NCBI RefSeq assembly: GCF_003284585.1
Contig: NZ_QKRX01000001.1
Coordinates: 248,001 to 312,000, forward strand
Direction of reading: 5' to 3'
DNA length: 64,000 bases
Source: Nitrincola tibetensis
Lineage (GTDB): Bacteria; Pseudomonadota; Gammaproteobacteria; Pseudomonadales; Balneatricaceae
In this document: piece by piece, positions 56,880 to 64,000 of the stretch
Numbering within the stretch: the first letter of the stretch is position 1
Layout of the letters: each line of letters starts with the position of its first letter
Program-made: the position numbers and the translations under genes
The notes under the pieces: generated by a model
The model's database searches: none
What the model was told of the DNA's origin: nothing
The model's input: the letters and a program-made list of their open reading frames with translations, nothing else

Positions 56880-57739
56880 GTAAAGGTTTGCGCGCGTTGT
56901 TGCCAGAGCGTATTGACGACAAAGCAGCGACCAACTTCTTCCTCCTGATCCGATAGCAAGGCAATTTTATACGGGCTGTCATTGGTGTTTGCCTCCAATA
57001 GAGTGGATAGCTTAGCGATGTCCGTATTTTCATCGGAATGCAAAGGGCTGAGCCACAGGCGCTTATTTAAATAACGTGCTTTCTGATTGGGCCAAGTTTG
57101 CAAAAGTTGCTCTCGTGTCATCCATACATTGCTGTGTTGAGCGGTCGATCTAGGTGAGAAGAGGGTACCTTTCATGACGGCAATCGATTTGTCGATCCCA
57201 AGGTTTCGTTGTATTAACGTTGCTTGTGTACAGGGGTGCTGAGATAAAGGCAGTTGTTGCGTTAGTGTTTTTTCATATTTGAAATCAAATCGATCTCGCA
57301 GCTCTGGGCCGACCCAATGGTGTAAAGGTTGAGTTTTGTGATTCCAAGGGTTCATATAAAACTTAATGGCCAGTTCTATATGAATGCTTTGATTACATAA
57401 ATGATCCTGGATAATAAGGTCTAATTCTCCTAGCGTCGTTTGCTTATCCGGCTGAATTTGCAAGTTTCTTGCGAGAAGCTCAAACCGAGGGTGTTGCTCA
57501 AAGTAAAAATGCCAAAGTGTTTCAAAGTACAGACCCAAGCGAGATTGCGGGTGGTCAGATAAATATTGAAGTAAGGGAGCAGGGTTGGAGTTTAAGGTGA
57601 GTAAGCGGTGATGAAAATCTGGGCTGTCGTCTTGCCAGTGAGTCAAGCTTGGCAAGTCGGCGACGGATGGGCCATTAATGGCACAATACAGATCGCGAAC
57701 TTGCTGGACTTTAATATGCTGTAAAAACGCCCAATTCAT
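56831..57739 (-). CDS. DUF1853 family protein
   Basis: 302 aa. RDLYCAINGPSVADLP near the start, RLGLYFETLWHFYFEQHP and TTLGELDLIIQD match DUF1853; the E-x-D-(L)-I core with nearby HIELAIKFYM is reminiscent of PD-(D/E)XK nuclease folds, though that is only suggestive. It is the last gene of the omt-ydbH-ynbE-ydbL-dsbB run, 4 bp after dsbB. Function unknown. Confidence 0.83.
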   Translation of the reverse strand: MNWAFLQHIKVQQVRDLYCAINGPSVADLPSLTHWQDDSPDFHHRLLTLNSNPAPLLQYLSDHPQSRLGLYFETLWHFYFEQHPRFELLARNLQIQPDKQTTLGELDLIIQDHLCNQSIHIELAIKFYMNPWNHKTQPLHHWVGPELRDRFDFKYEKTLTQQLPLSQHPCTQATLIQRNLGIDKSIAVMKGTLFSPRSTAQHSNVWMTREQLLQTWPNQKARYLNKRLWLSPLHSDENTDIAKLSTLLEANTNDSPYKIALLSDQEEEVGRCFVVNTLWQQRAQTFTQHSAKKRLTSTIDSD

Positions 57740-57743
57740 GGAG

Positions 57744-58250
57744 TTAGCCGAATAAGGGGCGTTTGGTTTTTTTCTTTAATATTGTCAAAATTAAAGCAAG
57801 CATAACAACAAATAATAGGGCGGTTTGAGCCGGAATGCTTAGGCCCAAAAATGTCCAGTCAATTTCAGCACACTCTCCCGAACCACTGAAAACATGTTCA
57901 AGTACAGATACCAGTGGTAAGGTATCCATAAGGTATTCCAGTCCTGGACCACAGGCTGGCACCTCATCGGCTGGCAGGCTTTGCAGCCAAACATGACGCA
58001 GTTGAACACCGAGTCCAATGATCGCAATTATCAGATTGAGCCCAGCATAGACCTTCTGGCCACCGCTGTTAGGATTGTGTAAGAAGGCGACCAAAAATAC
58101 GACCGCTAGGCTGATGACGATGATGCGTGTCACAATACATAATGGGCAGGGTTCTAGCCCTAAATGATTTTGAAGGAACAGCAAGGCAAAGGCCATTGCA
58201 CTGACGCACAATACAAGACCTAAAAAATTGAGTTGGCGGTAACTGAACAA
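57744..58250 (-). CDS. dsbB: Disulfide bond formation protein DsbB
   Basis: 168 aa, four helices. Redox pairs Cys35-Cys38 (EPCPLCIV) and Cys100/Cys127 (VPACGPGLEYL, GSGECAEIDW) are those of DsbB, which reoxidises DsbA and hands electrons to ubiquinone. The window contains no dsbA. It lies within the ydbL-DUF1853 run, 26 bp after ydbL. Confidence 0.95.
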   Translation of the reverse strand: MFSYRQLNFLGLVLCVSAMAFALLFLQNHLGLEPCPLCIVTRIIVISLAVVFLVAFLHNPNSGGQKVYAGLNLIIAIIGLGVQLRHVWLQSLPADEVPACGPGLEYLMDTLPLVSVLEHVFSGSGECAEIDWTFLGLSIPAQTALLFVVMLALILTILKKKTKRPLFG

Positions 58251-58276
58251 AACAACCTCCTTATACGAGTCGTTAA

Positions 58277-58612
58277 TTATTTACGACGCCATTGTCCATT
58301 TGAGTCTTGAATGAACTCGCCAGTATTTGCACGCTCTCGGAGTCGCTCACCTGCACGAGCTTCGAAAACATCCAGTGTCACAGACGACTCGCGAGCACGT
58401 TGTTTATAAAGTTCGTTACGTTGTTGGTTGATTGAGCTCACCAAATTTCGAACGTCGGCAGAGGGCGAGTTGCCAACAGCACCTATATATCCATTGAGTT
58501 GTTCTCCAACTAAACCTTGGCTTTTCGCTTGTTCTAAAGACAGCGCCCAAGCGGGGAAGGCAAGGATCAGAAGAGCCGCCATGGCGAAAAACATTTTAAT
58601 CGATTTAGACAT
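58277..58612 (-). CDS. ydbL: YdbL-like periplasmic protein (DUF1318)
   Basis: 111 aa. Signal peptide (MFFAMAALLILAFPAWAL) and the DUF1318 pattern AKSQGLVGEQLNGYIG, RNELYKQRA, GEFIQDSNGQWRRK. Three in-frame ATGs lie close together; the third (58612) has the best spacing to GAGGA. YdbL acts with YdbH and YnbE in the outer-membrane lipid-homeostasis system of E. coli, acting as a chaperone-like regulator of their complex. It follows ynbE by 11 bp. Confidence 0.9.
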   Translation of the reverse strand: MSKSIKMFFAMAALLILAFPAWALSLEQAKSQGLVGEQLNGYIGAVGNSPSADVRNLVSSINQQRNELYKQRARESSVTLDVFEARAGERLRERANTGEFIQDSNGQWRRK

Positions 58613-58623
58613 CATCATTGTCC

Positions 58624-58818
58624 TCAGAAAAGGTCGCTGTTTTGTTCAAGTAATGCATCGATCTCTCGATCCACTTTTACTAAAATTTCATGCTGGATTT
58701 TAACATTCAGATTGATCGTAATCGGGTCAGTAGGCGCAGAAACCTGCACGGTAGGGGTGCAGCCTACCATCATAATCAGCAAGACAAGAGTGCTTGCTGT
58801 GAGCAACCGCGTTTTCAT
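58624..58818 (-). CDS. ynbE: YnbE-like outer-membrane lipoprotein
   Basis: 64 aa. A lipobox (LIMMVGC) follows a short hydrophobic signal, and the mature part TITINLNVKIQHEILVKVD-type strands with DREIDALLEQN matches YnbE. The ATG at 58818 is 9 nt after GGAG; an ATG two codons earlier is also possible. In E. coli YnbE multimerises and pairs with the YdbH C-terminus at the outer membrane. It is 80 bp downstream of ydbH. Confidence 0.88.
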   Translation of the reverse strand: MKTRLLTASTLVLLIMMVGCTPTVQVSAPTDPITINLNVKIQHEILVKVDREIDALLEQNSDLF

Positions 58819-58898
58819 AATCATCTTCTCCAATGTTAAATCCTCTTACAGTTAGACTAAGGGATGTATGCTTAACCTATACTAAACAGAGCTGTTTT

Positions 58899-61211
58899 TC
58901 ACCGTCTAAATCGTCGATCCAGTGAATCGGTGATTCGGTTGCTGATTTGCAGGGCATTTAGTAGGTCTAGAATATTTTCTTCAACGCTCAGGGTGAGGTC
59001 GATAGGACGCCCTTGTTGCCAGTTTGGATTGTTGCCCTGCAGGCGTGCGACTAAGTGGGCATCACCTGAGGGTTGGTAGTTTACTTCTAAATCTAACAGG
59101 GTGTATCTCAGGTCTGTTAGAGCATCTAACGCCAAACGCAGGCCAAAATTGCTGCTGGCCGCCGCACCTACGCCATGACTGGGCGTGTAACGAATAACAC
59201 CCGGTATAACACTACCTAAATTGCCGCGCGTAATAGTAATACCCAAGGGTGTGATTTGTATGGGAAGTTGCCCATCAATTGTACCTTCACCATAGAGTCC
59301 TTGTTGCGCATAAAGTTCAAGAATGGATGAAAGTTGAATGTCGCGGATGCTCACTAGAAAAATAGTATTGGGATTTAAGGGATTGACTTGTATGGCCGGT
59401 AGATAAATTTCACCCCCCAGTAAAAACAGTTTCTGTGATTCGAGACTTAACTGATGAGTGTTGGTATTACTCGTATTGCCTCTGTATTGATAGTGAATGC
59501 CTGAGGACGTTATAGGCAGTCCAATGTTGGCATACTCCAGTAACAGATTGCCTTGATCTTGAAACTGACCACTTGAGTCGAGACTTAACTGACTTTTCCA
59601 ATTAACTCCCTGAGCGTAGATTTCGCCGTAGTTAACCACGCCGGAGGTTAGTTCGGTATTCGCTTGGAGTGACCAGCGGTTTGCACTAAATTTGAGACTA
59701 GCATTATGCGTTAGATTGCCTTGTGCCAAATCAAGCTTGGCTGGCAGCTCCGGTAAAAAACGTCTCAGCACTTGAGTCTGGCCTTGCAGTGAATAACGAG
59801 CCAGTGTCCAATTCAAAAAGCCAGAGCCTTGAGTGCTGTACTGGTAATTGGTATCTAATTGTAGCGGTAGATCTTGAGTTTTAACGGATGCACTGCCTGT
59901 AATCGAATCACGTGTCTTGTTGAATTTGAACGGACCTTCAATGCTTAAAGCCGGCAGTGTTCTTCCGGGCGGCGAGATACGTAAGGATGGAATGTTTGCG
60001 TGCCCTTTAAAGCCAGTGTTGGCATCACCTCCTTCAAGGGTGAGTAGTAGCGGCAGCGCTTGTAGGTCATCCAAGCCCTTGAGCCGGGGTTGTTGGCCGT
60101 TAATAATCCATCGGCTAGATCCATATCGCCAAAGATCGCTATGCAATAGATTGAATTCAAGTTCGAGATTCGATAGAAGCTGCAGATAGAGGGTGGGCGT
60201 GTAAAAATCGCCAAATGCTAATTCATTTAAGTGAATGGATGCTCCTTCAATGAGTTGAGCCTGCAGGCGTCCAGATTCGATCCTTGCAGTCGCATTCAAC
60301 AAAACTTGCGCATTTTGACTCTGTAGATGAGGCGTCGATAGGTCCAAGCTAAGTCCTAAGGATGCATCGAGTTGAATGTTGCTTAAGCTATCGATGAGAC
60401 TGCCTTGCCAGTAATCGGGAATTTGAATCTGAGTGCTCCCGGTCAGTTGAGCCTGTTTGAACTCAGGCAGGTCTATCGTGATTGCATGTTGATTTTGAAA
60501 CCAGTTCATGGCGACATCTGCATGCAATATGTGGCCTAAGCTCAGTTGCCAATGGTCTTCTTTGTGCGCCAAATTTCCACTCATTTCGTACAGTGAATTG
60601 TCTTCGTAACTGAGTAGTAAGTAGGTTTCGAGCTGCTGGGTAACTTTAATCTCTGCATCAATCAGTGACTGGCCTTGCTGCCGTACATGAAGGTTACTGT
60701 ACCAGCGTTCAGCATTAAGGCTAAGACGACCTTCAACTTCATAGTGCTGGGTGGGGCTTCGCCATTCAACGGCCAGCTTGTCTATTTCAAGCTGTTCTAG
60801 CGGTAGAAGAGGCAGTTGCTCGCTATTAATAAACTCAGATAGCCAGAGATCAAACTGAGCTTCCTGCTCAGAGACACCATGTTGCTCTATGCGCAGCGTA
60901 GCATGTTCTACCTTGAGGCTAGGCAGGCTCAACCGCTGCAAGAGGGGTTTAAGGCTAAAGGTCAGCTGGCTGTTGTTCAGGCAGGCATTAAGGGTTTGAT
61001 CAATGTCTGATTTTGAGAAGCATAGCTGGTTAATATAAATCTGATCTGTCGCTAGCGGGGACATTTCAAAATGAATATTCTCAAAACCCTGCTTTTCTAG
61101 CCATAAGGGTAAGATATGACGGGTTATTTGGGGGAAAAAAAACACGCTAGAGGCGACAAGTGCCAGGATAAGGAGCAGTAAACTGAGACATAGATATATC
61201 AAAGTTTTCAT
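58899..61211 (-). CDS. ydbH: YdbH-family AsmA-like bridge protein
   Basis: 770 aa. An N-terminal signal anchor (LIYLCLSLLLLILALVASSVFFF) precedes a long beta-rich repetitive region, the hallmark of bridge-like AsmA proteins. The C-terminal third (GYGEGTIDGQLPIQITPLGITITRGNL, quoted in part; NFGLRLALDALTDLRYTLLDL) is the YdbH 'dicarboxylate transport' family domain. E. coli YdbH is 879 aa and, with TamB and YhdP, moves phospholipid to the outer membrane. With ynbE and ydbL downstream, the whole complex is encoded here. Confidence 0.9.
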   Translation of the reverse strand: MKTLIYLCLSLLLLILALVASSVFFFPQITRHILPLWLEKQGFENIHFEMSPLATDQIYINQLCFSKSDIDQTLNACLNNSQLTFSLKPLLQRLSLPSLKVEHATLRIEQHGVSEQEAQFDLWLSEFINSEQLPLLPLEQLEIDKLAVEWRSPTQHYEVEGRLSLNAERWYSNLHVRQQGQSLIDAEIKVTQQLETYLLLSYEDNSLYEMSGNLAHKEDHWQLSLGHILHADVAMNWFQNQHAITIDLPEFKQAQLTGSTQIQIPDYWQGSLIDSLSNIQLDASLGLSLDLSTPHLQSQNAQVLLNATARIESGRLQAQLIEGASIHLNELAFGDFYTPTLYLQLLSNLELEFNLLHSDLWRYGSSRWIINGQQPRLKGLDDLQALPLLLTLEGGDANTGFKGHANIPSLRISPPGRTLPALSIEGPFKFNKTRDSITGSASVKTQDLPLQLDTNYQYSTQGSGFLNWTLARYSLQGQTQVLRRFLPELPAKLDLAQGNLTHNASLKFSANRWSLQANTELTSGVVNYGEIYAQGVNWKSQLSLDSSGQFQDQGNLLLEYANIGLPITSSGIHYQYRGNTSNTNTHQLSLESQKLFLLGGEIYLPAIQVNPLNPNTIFLVSIRDIQLSSILELYAQQGLYGEGTIDGQLPIQITPLGITITRGNLGSVIPGVIRYTPSHGVGAAASSNFGLRLALDALTDLRYTLLDLEVNYQPSGDAHLVARLQGNNPNWQQGRPIDLTLSVEENILDLLNALQISNRITDSLDRRFRR

Positions 61212-61238
61212 TCATCTGCTCCTGCTGAATTTGGATCG

Positions 61239-61877
61239 TTAACGTTTGCGGACAACGTTGAGTCCATCACGGACAGTTAAAAAAACATTCTCAACATCAG
61301 GGTCGTTCGCGATCCGATGGTTGGTTTCGACTAGTATATCGTCTAATTCTGACTCGGGTTGCAAAACTTTGCCAGACCATAGGACATTATCAAGTATAAT
61401 CAAGCCACCTGAGCGGGTGCGCTTTTTGACTTCTTCGTAGTATTCAAGGTAGCTGCGTTTATCGGCATCAATGAAAGTGAAGTCCAGTTCATAGTCAATG
61501 GTCTTGAGTGTATCCAGAGCTCGTCCGAAGACGACATCGATTTTATGACCGTGTTCGCTTTTTGCGAAAAATGATTTGGCCATGTCGATTGCGCGAGGAT
61601 TGGTTTCGCAACAGAGTAAACGTCCATGATCAGGCATGCCTTCGGCAATAGATAAGGCAGAATAACCTGTGAACATGCCTATTTCGAGAGCCCGTGTAGG
61701 CTGTACTAATGAAGATAGGAGTTTTAGTGTGCGGCCAACCAATCGCCCAGATAACTTCTGGGGCCAGCCCATTTGAGCGTTGGTGGTGTCAATTAGCTCT
61801 TGGAGCAGTTCTGGTTCTTTTTGCGTGCTAATAAATGCGTAATCTTCTACGGCTTCATCAACGAGATAGTCGGGCAT
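61239..61877 (-). CDS. Class I SAM-dependent O-methyltransferase
   Basis: 212 aa, caffeoyl-CoA/catechol O-methyltransferase fold: SAM motif I ALEIGMFTGYSALSIAEG, acidic ETNPRA, metal-binding DFTFIDADKRSYLEYYEE and IILDNVLWSGKV. Such enzymes methylate small catechols with a divalent metal; the substrate is not known. Its stop is 27 bp from ydbH, so it probably heads the ydbH-ynbE-ydbL transcript, an unusual partner. Confidence 0.9.
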   Translation of the reverse strand: MPDYLVDEAVEDYAFISTQKEPELLQELIDTTNAQMGWPQKLSGRLVGRTLKLLSSLVQPTRALEIGMFTGYSALSIAEGMPDHGRLLCCETNPRAIDMAKSFFAKSEHGHKIDVVFGRALDTLKTIDYELDFTFIDADKRSYLEYYEEVKKRTRSGGLIILDNVLWSGKVLQPESELDDILVETNHRIANDPDVENVFLTVRDGLNVVRKR

Positions 61878-61991
61878 GGGTCACCAAAGGCAGCAAATGA
61901 TGTCTTAAGCAGAAGATTGTATCATTAATTACGTGATAGGAGCGGCTTTGTCGTACAATGGCGGGCGAGTATATAAAAGAGGAGTGTAAAA

Positions 61992-62339
61992 ATGGATCCA
62001 GTCTTTATTTTTTTGTTAGCCGGTGTGTTTTCTATGTCAGCTGCGCTAAGTGCGGGGGCACTGAACAAGCTACCTGAAGAGCAGAAACCTACGTTTTTGC
62101 AGTCTCAACAGGGGTTGGTTTTTGTGATGGTATTAGGAAATGTGTCTGCACTGACATTAATAGGTGCTTTGGCGTATGGTTTTTCGCGTTTAGACTGGTG
62201 GATTCCTTTAAGTAGCGTGTTTGTCTCTTTTCCAGTCGCGCACTTTTTAGTGCTGCATAAGCTTGGAGACCTGCGCAATGTGTTCATTTCTGGTGCAGCT
62301 GCATTGATTTCAATCCCTGTGCTCTATGTCATGTGGTGA
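61992..62339 (+). CDS. Four-helix membrane protein of unknown function
   Basis: 115 aa. Strong GAGGAG site 8-9 nt before the ATG. Helices at about 4-23, 42-63, 68-85 and 92-113; short charged loops (LNKLPEEQK, HKLGDLR). I do not recognise the family. It is the gene immediately upstream of ftsA on the same strand, but a 445-bp AT-rich gap makes co-transcription unlikely. Confidence 0.65.
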   Translation: MDPVFIFLLAGVFSMSAALSAGALNKLPEEQKPTFLQSQQGLVFVMVLGNVSALTLIGALAYGFSRLDWWIPLSSVFVSFPVAHFLVLHKLGDLRNVFISGAAALISIPVLYVMW

Positions 62340-62784
62340 GGCAAGTGTTTTTTGCAGATTGAAAAATGGACTGAAAAAAAACAAGACATGATCATAATTT
62401 TTCTTGAAAAATCAAAATGCAATTTTGATTTTGCTTTGATTTATCAAGATTAAATCTTGAATTTTTGCCGATTATTCAAAAAGGAATCTTGATTGAAAAT
62501 ATTTCTTTATAAATGAATTATTTTAGATTGTATATTTTTTGATCGGCAAAGTTGTTCATGTCTAAAGTTTCTAGTTTATTGAAAATACAGAGGTTTGCCG
62601 TATAAGGCGGCAAATTTTTGCCGTTTTTATAGGCTAAAAAAAAGTTGAATATAGGCGGCAGACTCGGTGATAATTAGCATTGGAAAGTTTTTATCCTGTG
62701 CTAATTAAAGTTGGCCTGTAATTTGCGTATGAATAATAAACGGCCGTTAGATACAGGCTTTGACCTTGAGAACCTATCAAAACT
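62340..62784 (+). promoter_or_regulatory. AT-rich regulatory region upstream of ftsA with repeated TTTGCCG boxes
   Basis: No gene. Five exact copies of TTTGCCG/CGGCAAA occur at 62464-62470, 62544-62550, 62594-62600, 62608-62614 and 62617-62623, with a near copy (CGGCAGA) at 62656-62662. Two tight palindromes precede them: ATCAAAAT-GCA-ATTTTGAT (62411-62429) and TCAAGAT-TAA-ATCTTGA (62444-62460). A possible sigma-70 promoter (TTGGCC, 16-nt gap, ATAATA) lies about 50 bp before the ftsA start. The third and fourth boxes can pair as a stem. Confidence 0.6.
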
Positions 62785-64000
62785 ATGTTGACTGTTAACA
62801 ACATGATTGTCGCCCTCGATATCGGGACATCTAAAGTGGTATGTCTTGTGGGTGAACTACGCCCGGATGGCACTATTGAAACAGTTGGGGTTGGCACCCA
62901 CCCATCGACAGGGTTAAAACGGGGCGTCGTTGTCAATATTGAATCCACCGTCAGTGCCATCCAGCGTGCGGTTGAAGAAGCCGAGTTGATGGCTGGGTGT
63001 AAAATTCACTCCGTCACGGCCGGTATTGCAGGCAGCCATATCAATAGTCTTAACTCGCATGGCATTGTGGCTGTTCGTGATCGTGAGGTGACGGAGCAGG
63101 ATCTAGAGCGAGTGATCGATGCAGCGCGCGCTGTTGCCATACCTGCCGATCAAAAAATTATTCATATTCTTCCACAAGAGTACATGATCGATAACCAAGA
63201 AGGTATTAAAGAGCCTCTGGGTATGTCCGGTGTTCGCTTAGAAGCCAAAGTTCATCTCGTAACTGGTGCAACGAACGCGATTCAGAATATTGAAAAATGC
63301 ATTCGTCGGTGTGATTTAGAAGTTGATGCGATCGTCCTGCAGCAATTGGCCTCTGGTTATTCGGTGTTGACCGAAGATGAAAAAGACTTGGGTGTTTGCA
63401 TGGTCGATATCGGAGCAGGTACGACCGATATTGCAGTGTTCACAGCCGGTGCTATTCGTCATACGGCGGTGATTCCAATCGCCGGTGATCAGGTGACCAA
63501 CGATATAGCAATGGCCCTGCGTACCCCGACTCAGCATGCCGAAAAAATTAAAATTAAGTATGCCTGCGCGTTATCTCAGCTTGCTCAAGCAGATGAAACG
63601 ATACAAGTGCCTAGCGTTGGTGATCGCCCTTCACGTAATTTATCACGTCAGTCGTTGGCAGAAGTGGTTGAGCCGCGTTATGAAGAGCTTTTTAATCTGG
63701 TTTTGACTGAACTTCGTCGCTCCGGTTATGAAGATATGGTGGCGGCAGGGATCGTGCTAACAGGTGGCACATCTCGCATGGAAGGTGCTGTTGAACTCGC
63801 AGAAGAAATTTTTCATATGCCTGTGCGTTTAGCTGTGCCTGATGGCGTTCGTGGCATGGAGAGTTTGCTGCACAATCCTGCCTATGCAACCAGTATTGGC
63901 TTATTGCATTATGCGAGGTTGTCTCAAGGCACTGTGAATGAGTCAGGTCTAACCGTACCTGAAACAGCTCGGCATCCGGTTGAAATACCACCGAAGAAAA
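62785..64000 (+). CDS. ftsA: Cell division protein FtsA, 5' part (runs off window)
   Basis: 405 codons to the window edge. Actin-fold motifs: phosphate 1 ALDIGTSKVVCLVGE, the 1C region, ILPQEYMIDNQEGIKEP, LGMSGVRLEAKVHLVTGA, phosphate 2 CMVDIGAGTTDIAVF and adenosine motif GIVLTGGTSRMEG. This matches gammaproteobacterial FtsA throughout. FtsA tethers FtsZ to the membrane through a C-terminal amphipathic helix that lies beyond the window. The first ATG (62785) or the ATG six codons later could start it; neither has a strong ribosome site. ftsQ is not upstream, unlike the usual dcw order. Confidence 0.97.
   Translation, partial: MLTVNNMIVALDIGTSKVVCLVGELRPDGTIETVGVGTHPSTGLKRGVVVNIESTVSAIQRAVEEAELMAGCKIHSVTAGIAGSHINSLNSHGIVAVRDREVTEQDLERVIDAARAVAIPADQKIIHILPQEYMIDNQEGIKEPLGMSGVRLEAKVHLVTGATNAIQNIEKCIRRCDLEVDAIVLQQLASGYSVLTEDEKDLGVCMVDIGAGTTDIAVFTAGAIRHTAVIPIAGDQVTNDIAMALRTPTQHAEKIKIKYACALSQLAQADETIQVPSVGDRPSRNLSRQSLAEVVEPRYEELFNLVLTELRRSGYEDMVAAGIVLTGGTSRMEGAVELAEEIFHMPVRLAVPDGVRGMESLLHNPAYATSIGLLHYARLSQGTVNESGLTVPETARHPVEIPPKK

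Noticed and set aside
1-64000. CRISPR array
   Set aside because: No regularly spaced repeats of suitable length; the TTTGCCG boxes are short and irregularly spaced.

Overview
The window looks like the chromosome of a marine gammaproteobacterium, most plausibly of the Oceanospirillales type. The basis is the gene content: a gamma-type FtsA, RadD, DUF2788 and DUF1853 proteins, the YdbH-YnbE-YdbL set, LuxS, a Tat-exported high-potential iron-sulfur protein, DauA and AcuI, with many membrane-bound c-di-GMP enzymes. Base composition is moderate and genes are dense on both strands. No genus can be named from the sequence alone.

Layout. 1-9.4 kb: a partial DUF4139 protein, a pseudokinase fused to a formylglycine-generating-enzyme (FGE) domain, DUF2788, the DauA transporter, a GGDEF-EAL enzyme, the RadD helicase, a GNAT acetyltransferase and LuxS. 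9.5-22 kb: a signalling block with a PAS-GGDEF-EAL protein, then a three-gene operon (response regulator-EAL, FIST/NosP-like sensor, hybrid kinase with HPt), AcuI and a MASE1-CHASE-GGDEF-EAL protein. 22-23.4 kb: a Ca2+/Na+ antiporter and tRNA-Ser(GGA).

23.4-31.7 kb is an accessory region starting at the tRNA. It holds an integrase N-terminal fragment without a catalytic domain, about 950 bp of decayed non-coding DNA, a strikingly eukaryote-like AFG1/ZapE ATPase, a tandem AAA+ gene broken by a frameshift and a nonsense codon, a gamma-glutamylcyclotransferase-like gene, two tiny membrane proteins, and a tnpB-only IS200/IS605-type element with a candidate omega RNA.

31.8-39.4 kb: a DODA dioxygenase, a sugar O-acetyltransferase, an SDR, a GIY-YIG nuclease fused to a catalytically dead exonuclease, an RsbQ hydrolase overlapping a PAS-diguanylate cyclase, another diguanylate cyclase and the HiPIP. 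39.7-56.9 kb: transporters, GcvP, a secreted cupredoxin-like protein with a class III cyclase, the Ogt/Ada-AlkA alkylation repair pair, an MltB-type transglycosylase, a DUF4862 protein, a second SulP transporter and an alpha/beta hydrolase. 56.8-61.9 kb: a minus-strand run of O-methyltransferase, ydbH, ynbE, ydbL, dsbB and DUF1853. The window ends in ftsA, which is not preceded by ftsQ but by an AT-rich region carrying five copies of TTTGCCG/CGGCAAA.

The unifying theme outside the island is c-di-GMP and sensory signalling: six GGDEF/EAL proteins in about 35 kb, two of them tied to dedicated small-molecule sensing partners (FIST/NosP and RsbQ). The most unusual single item is the eukaryote-like AFG1 gene; horizontal transfer and assembly chimera both need to be considered.
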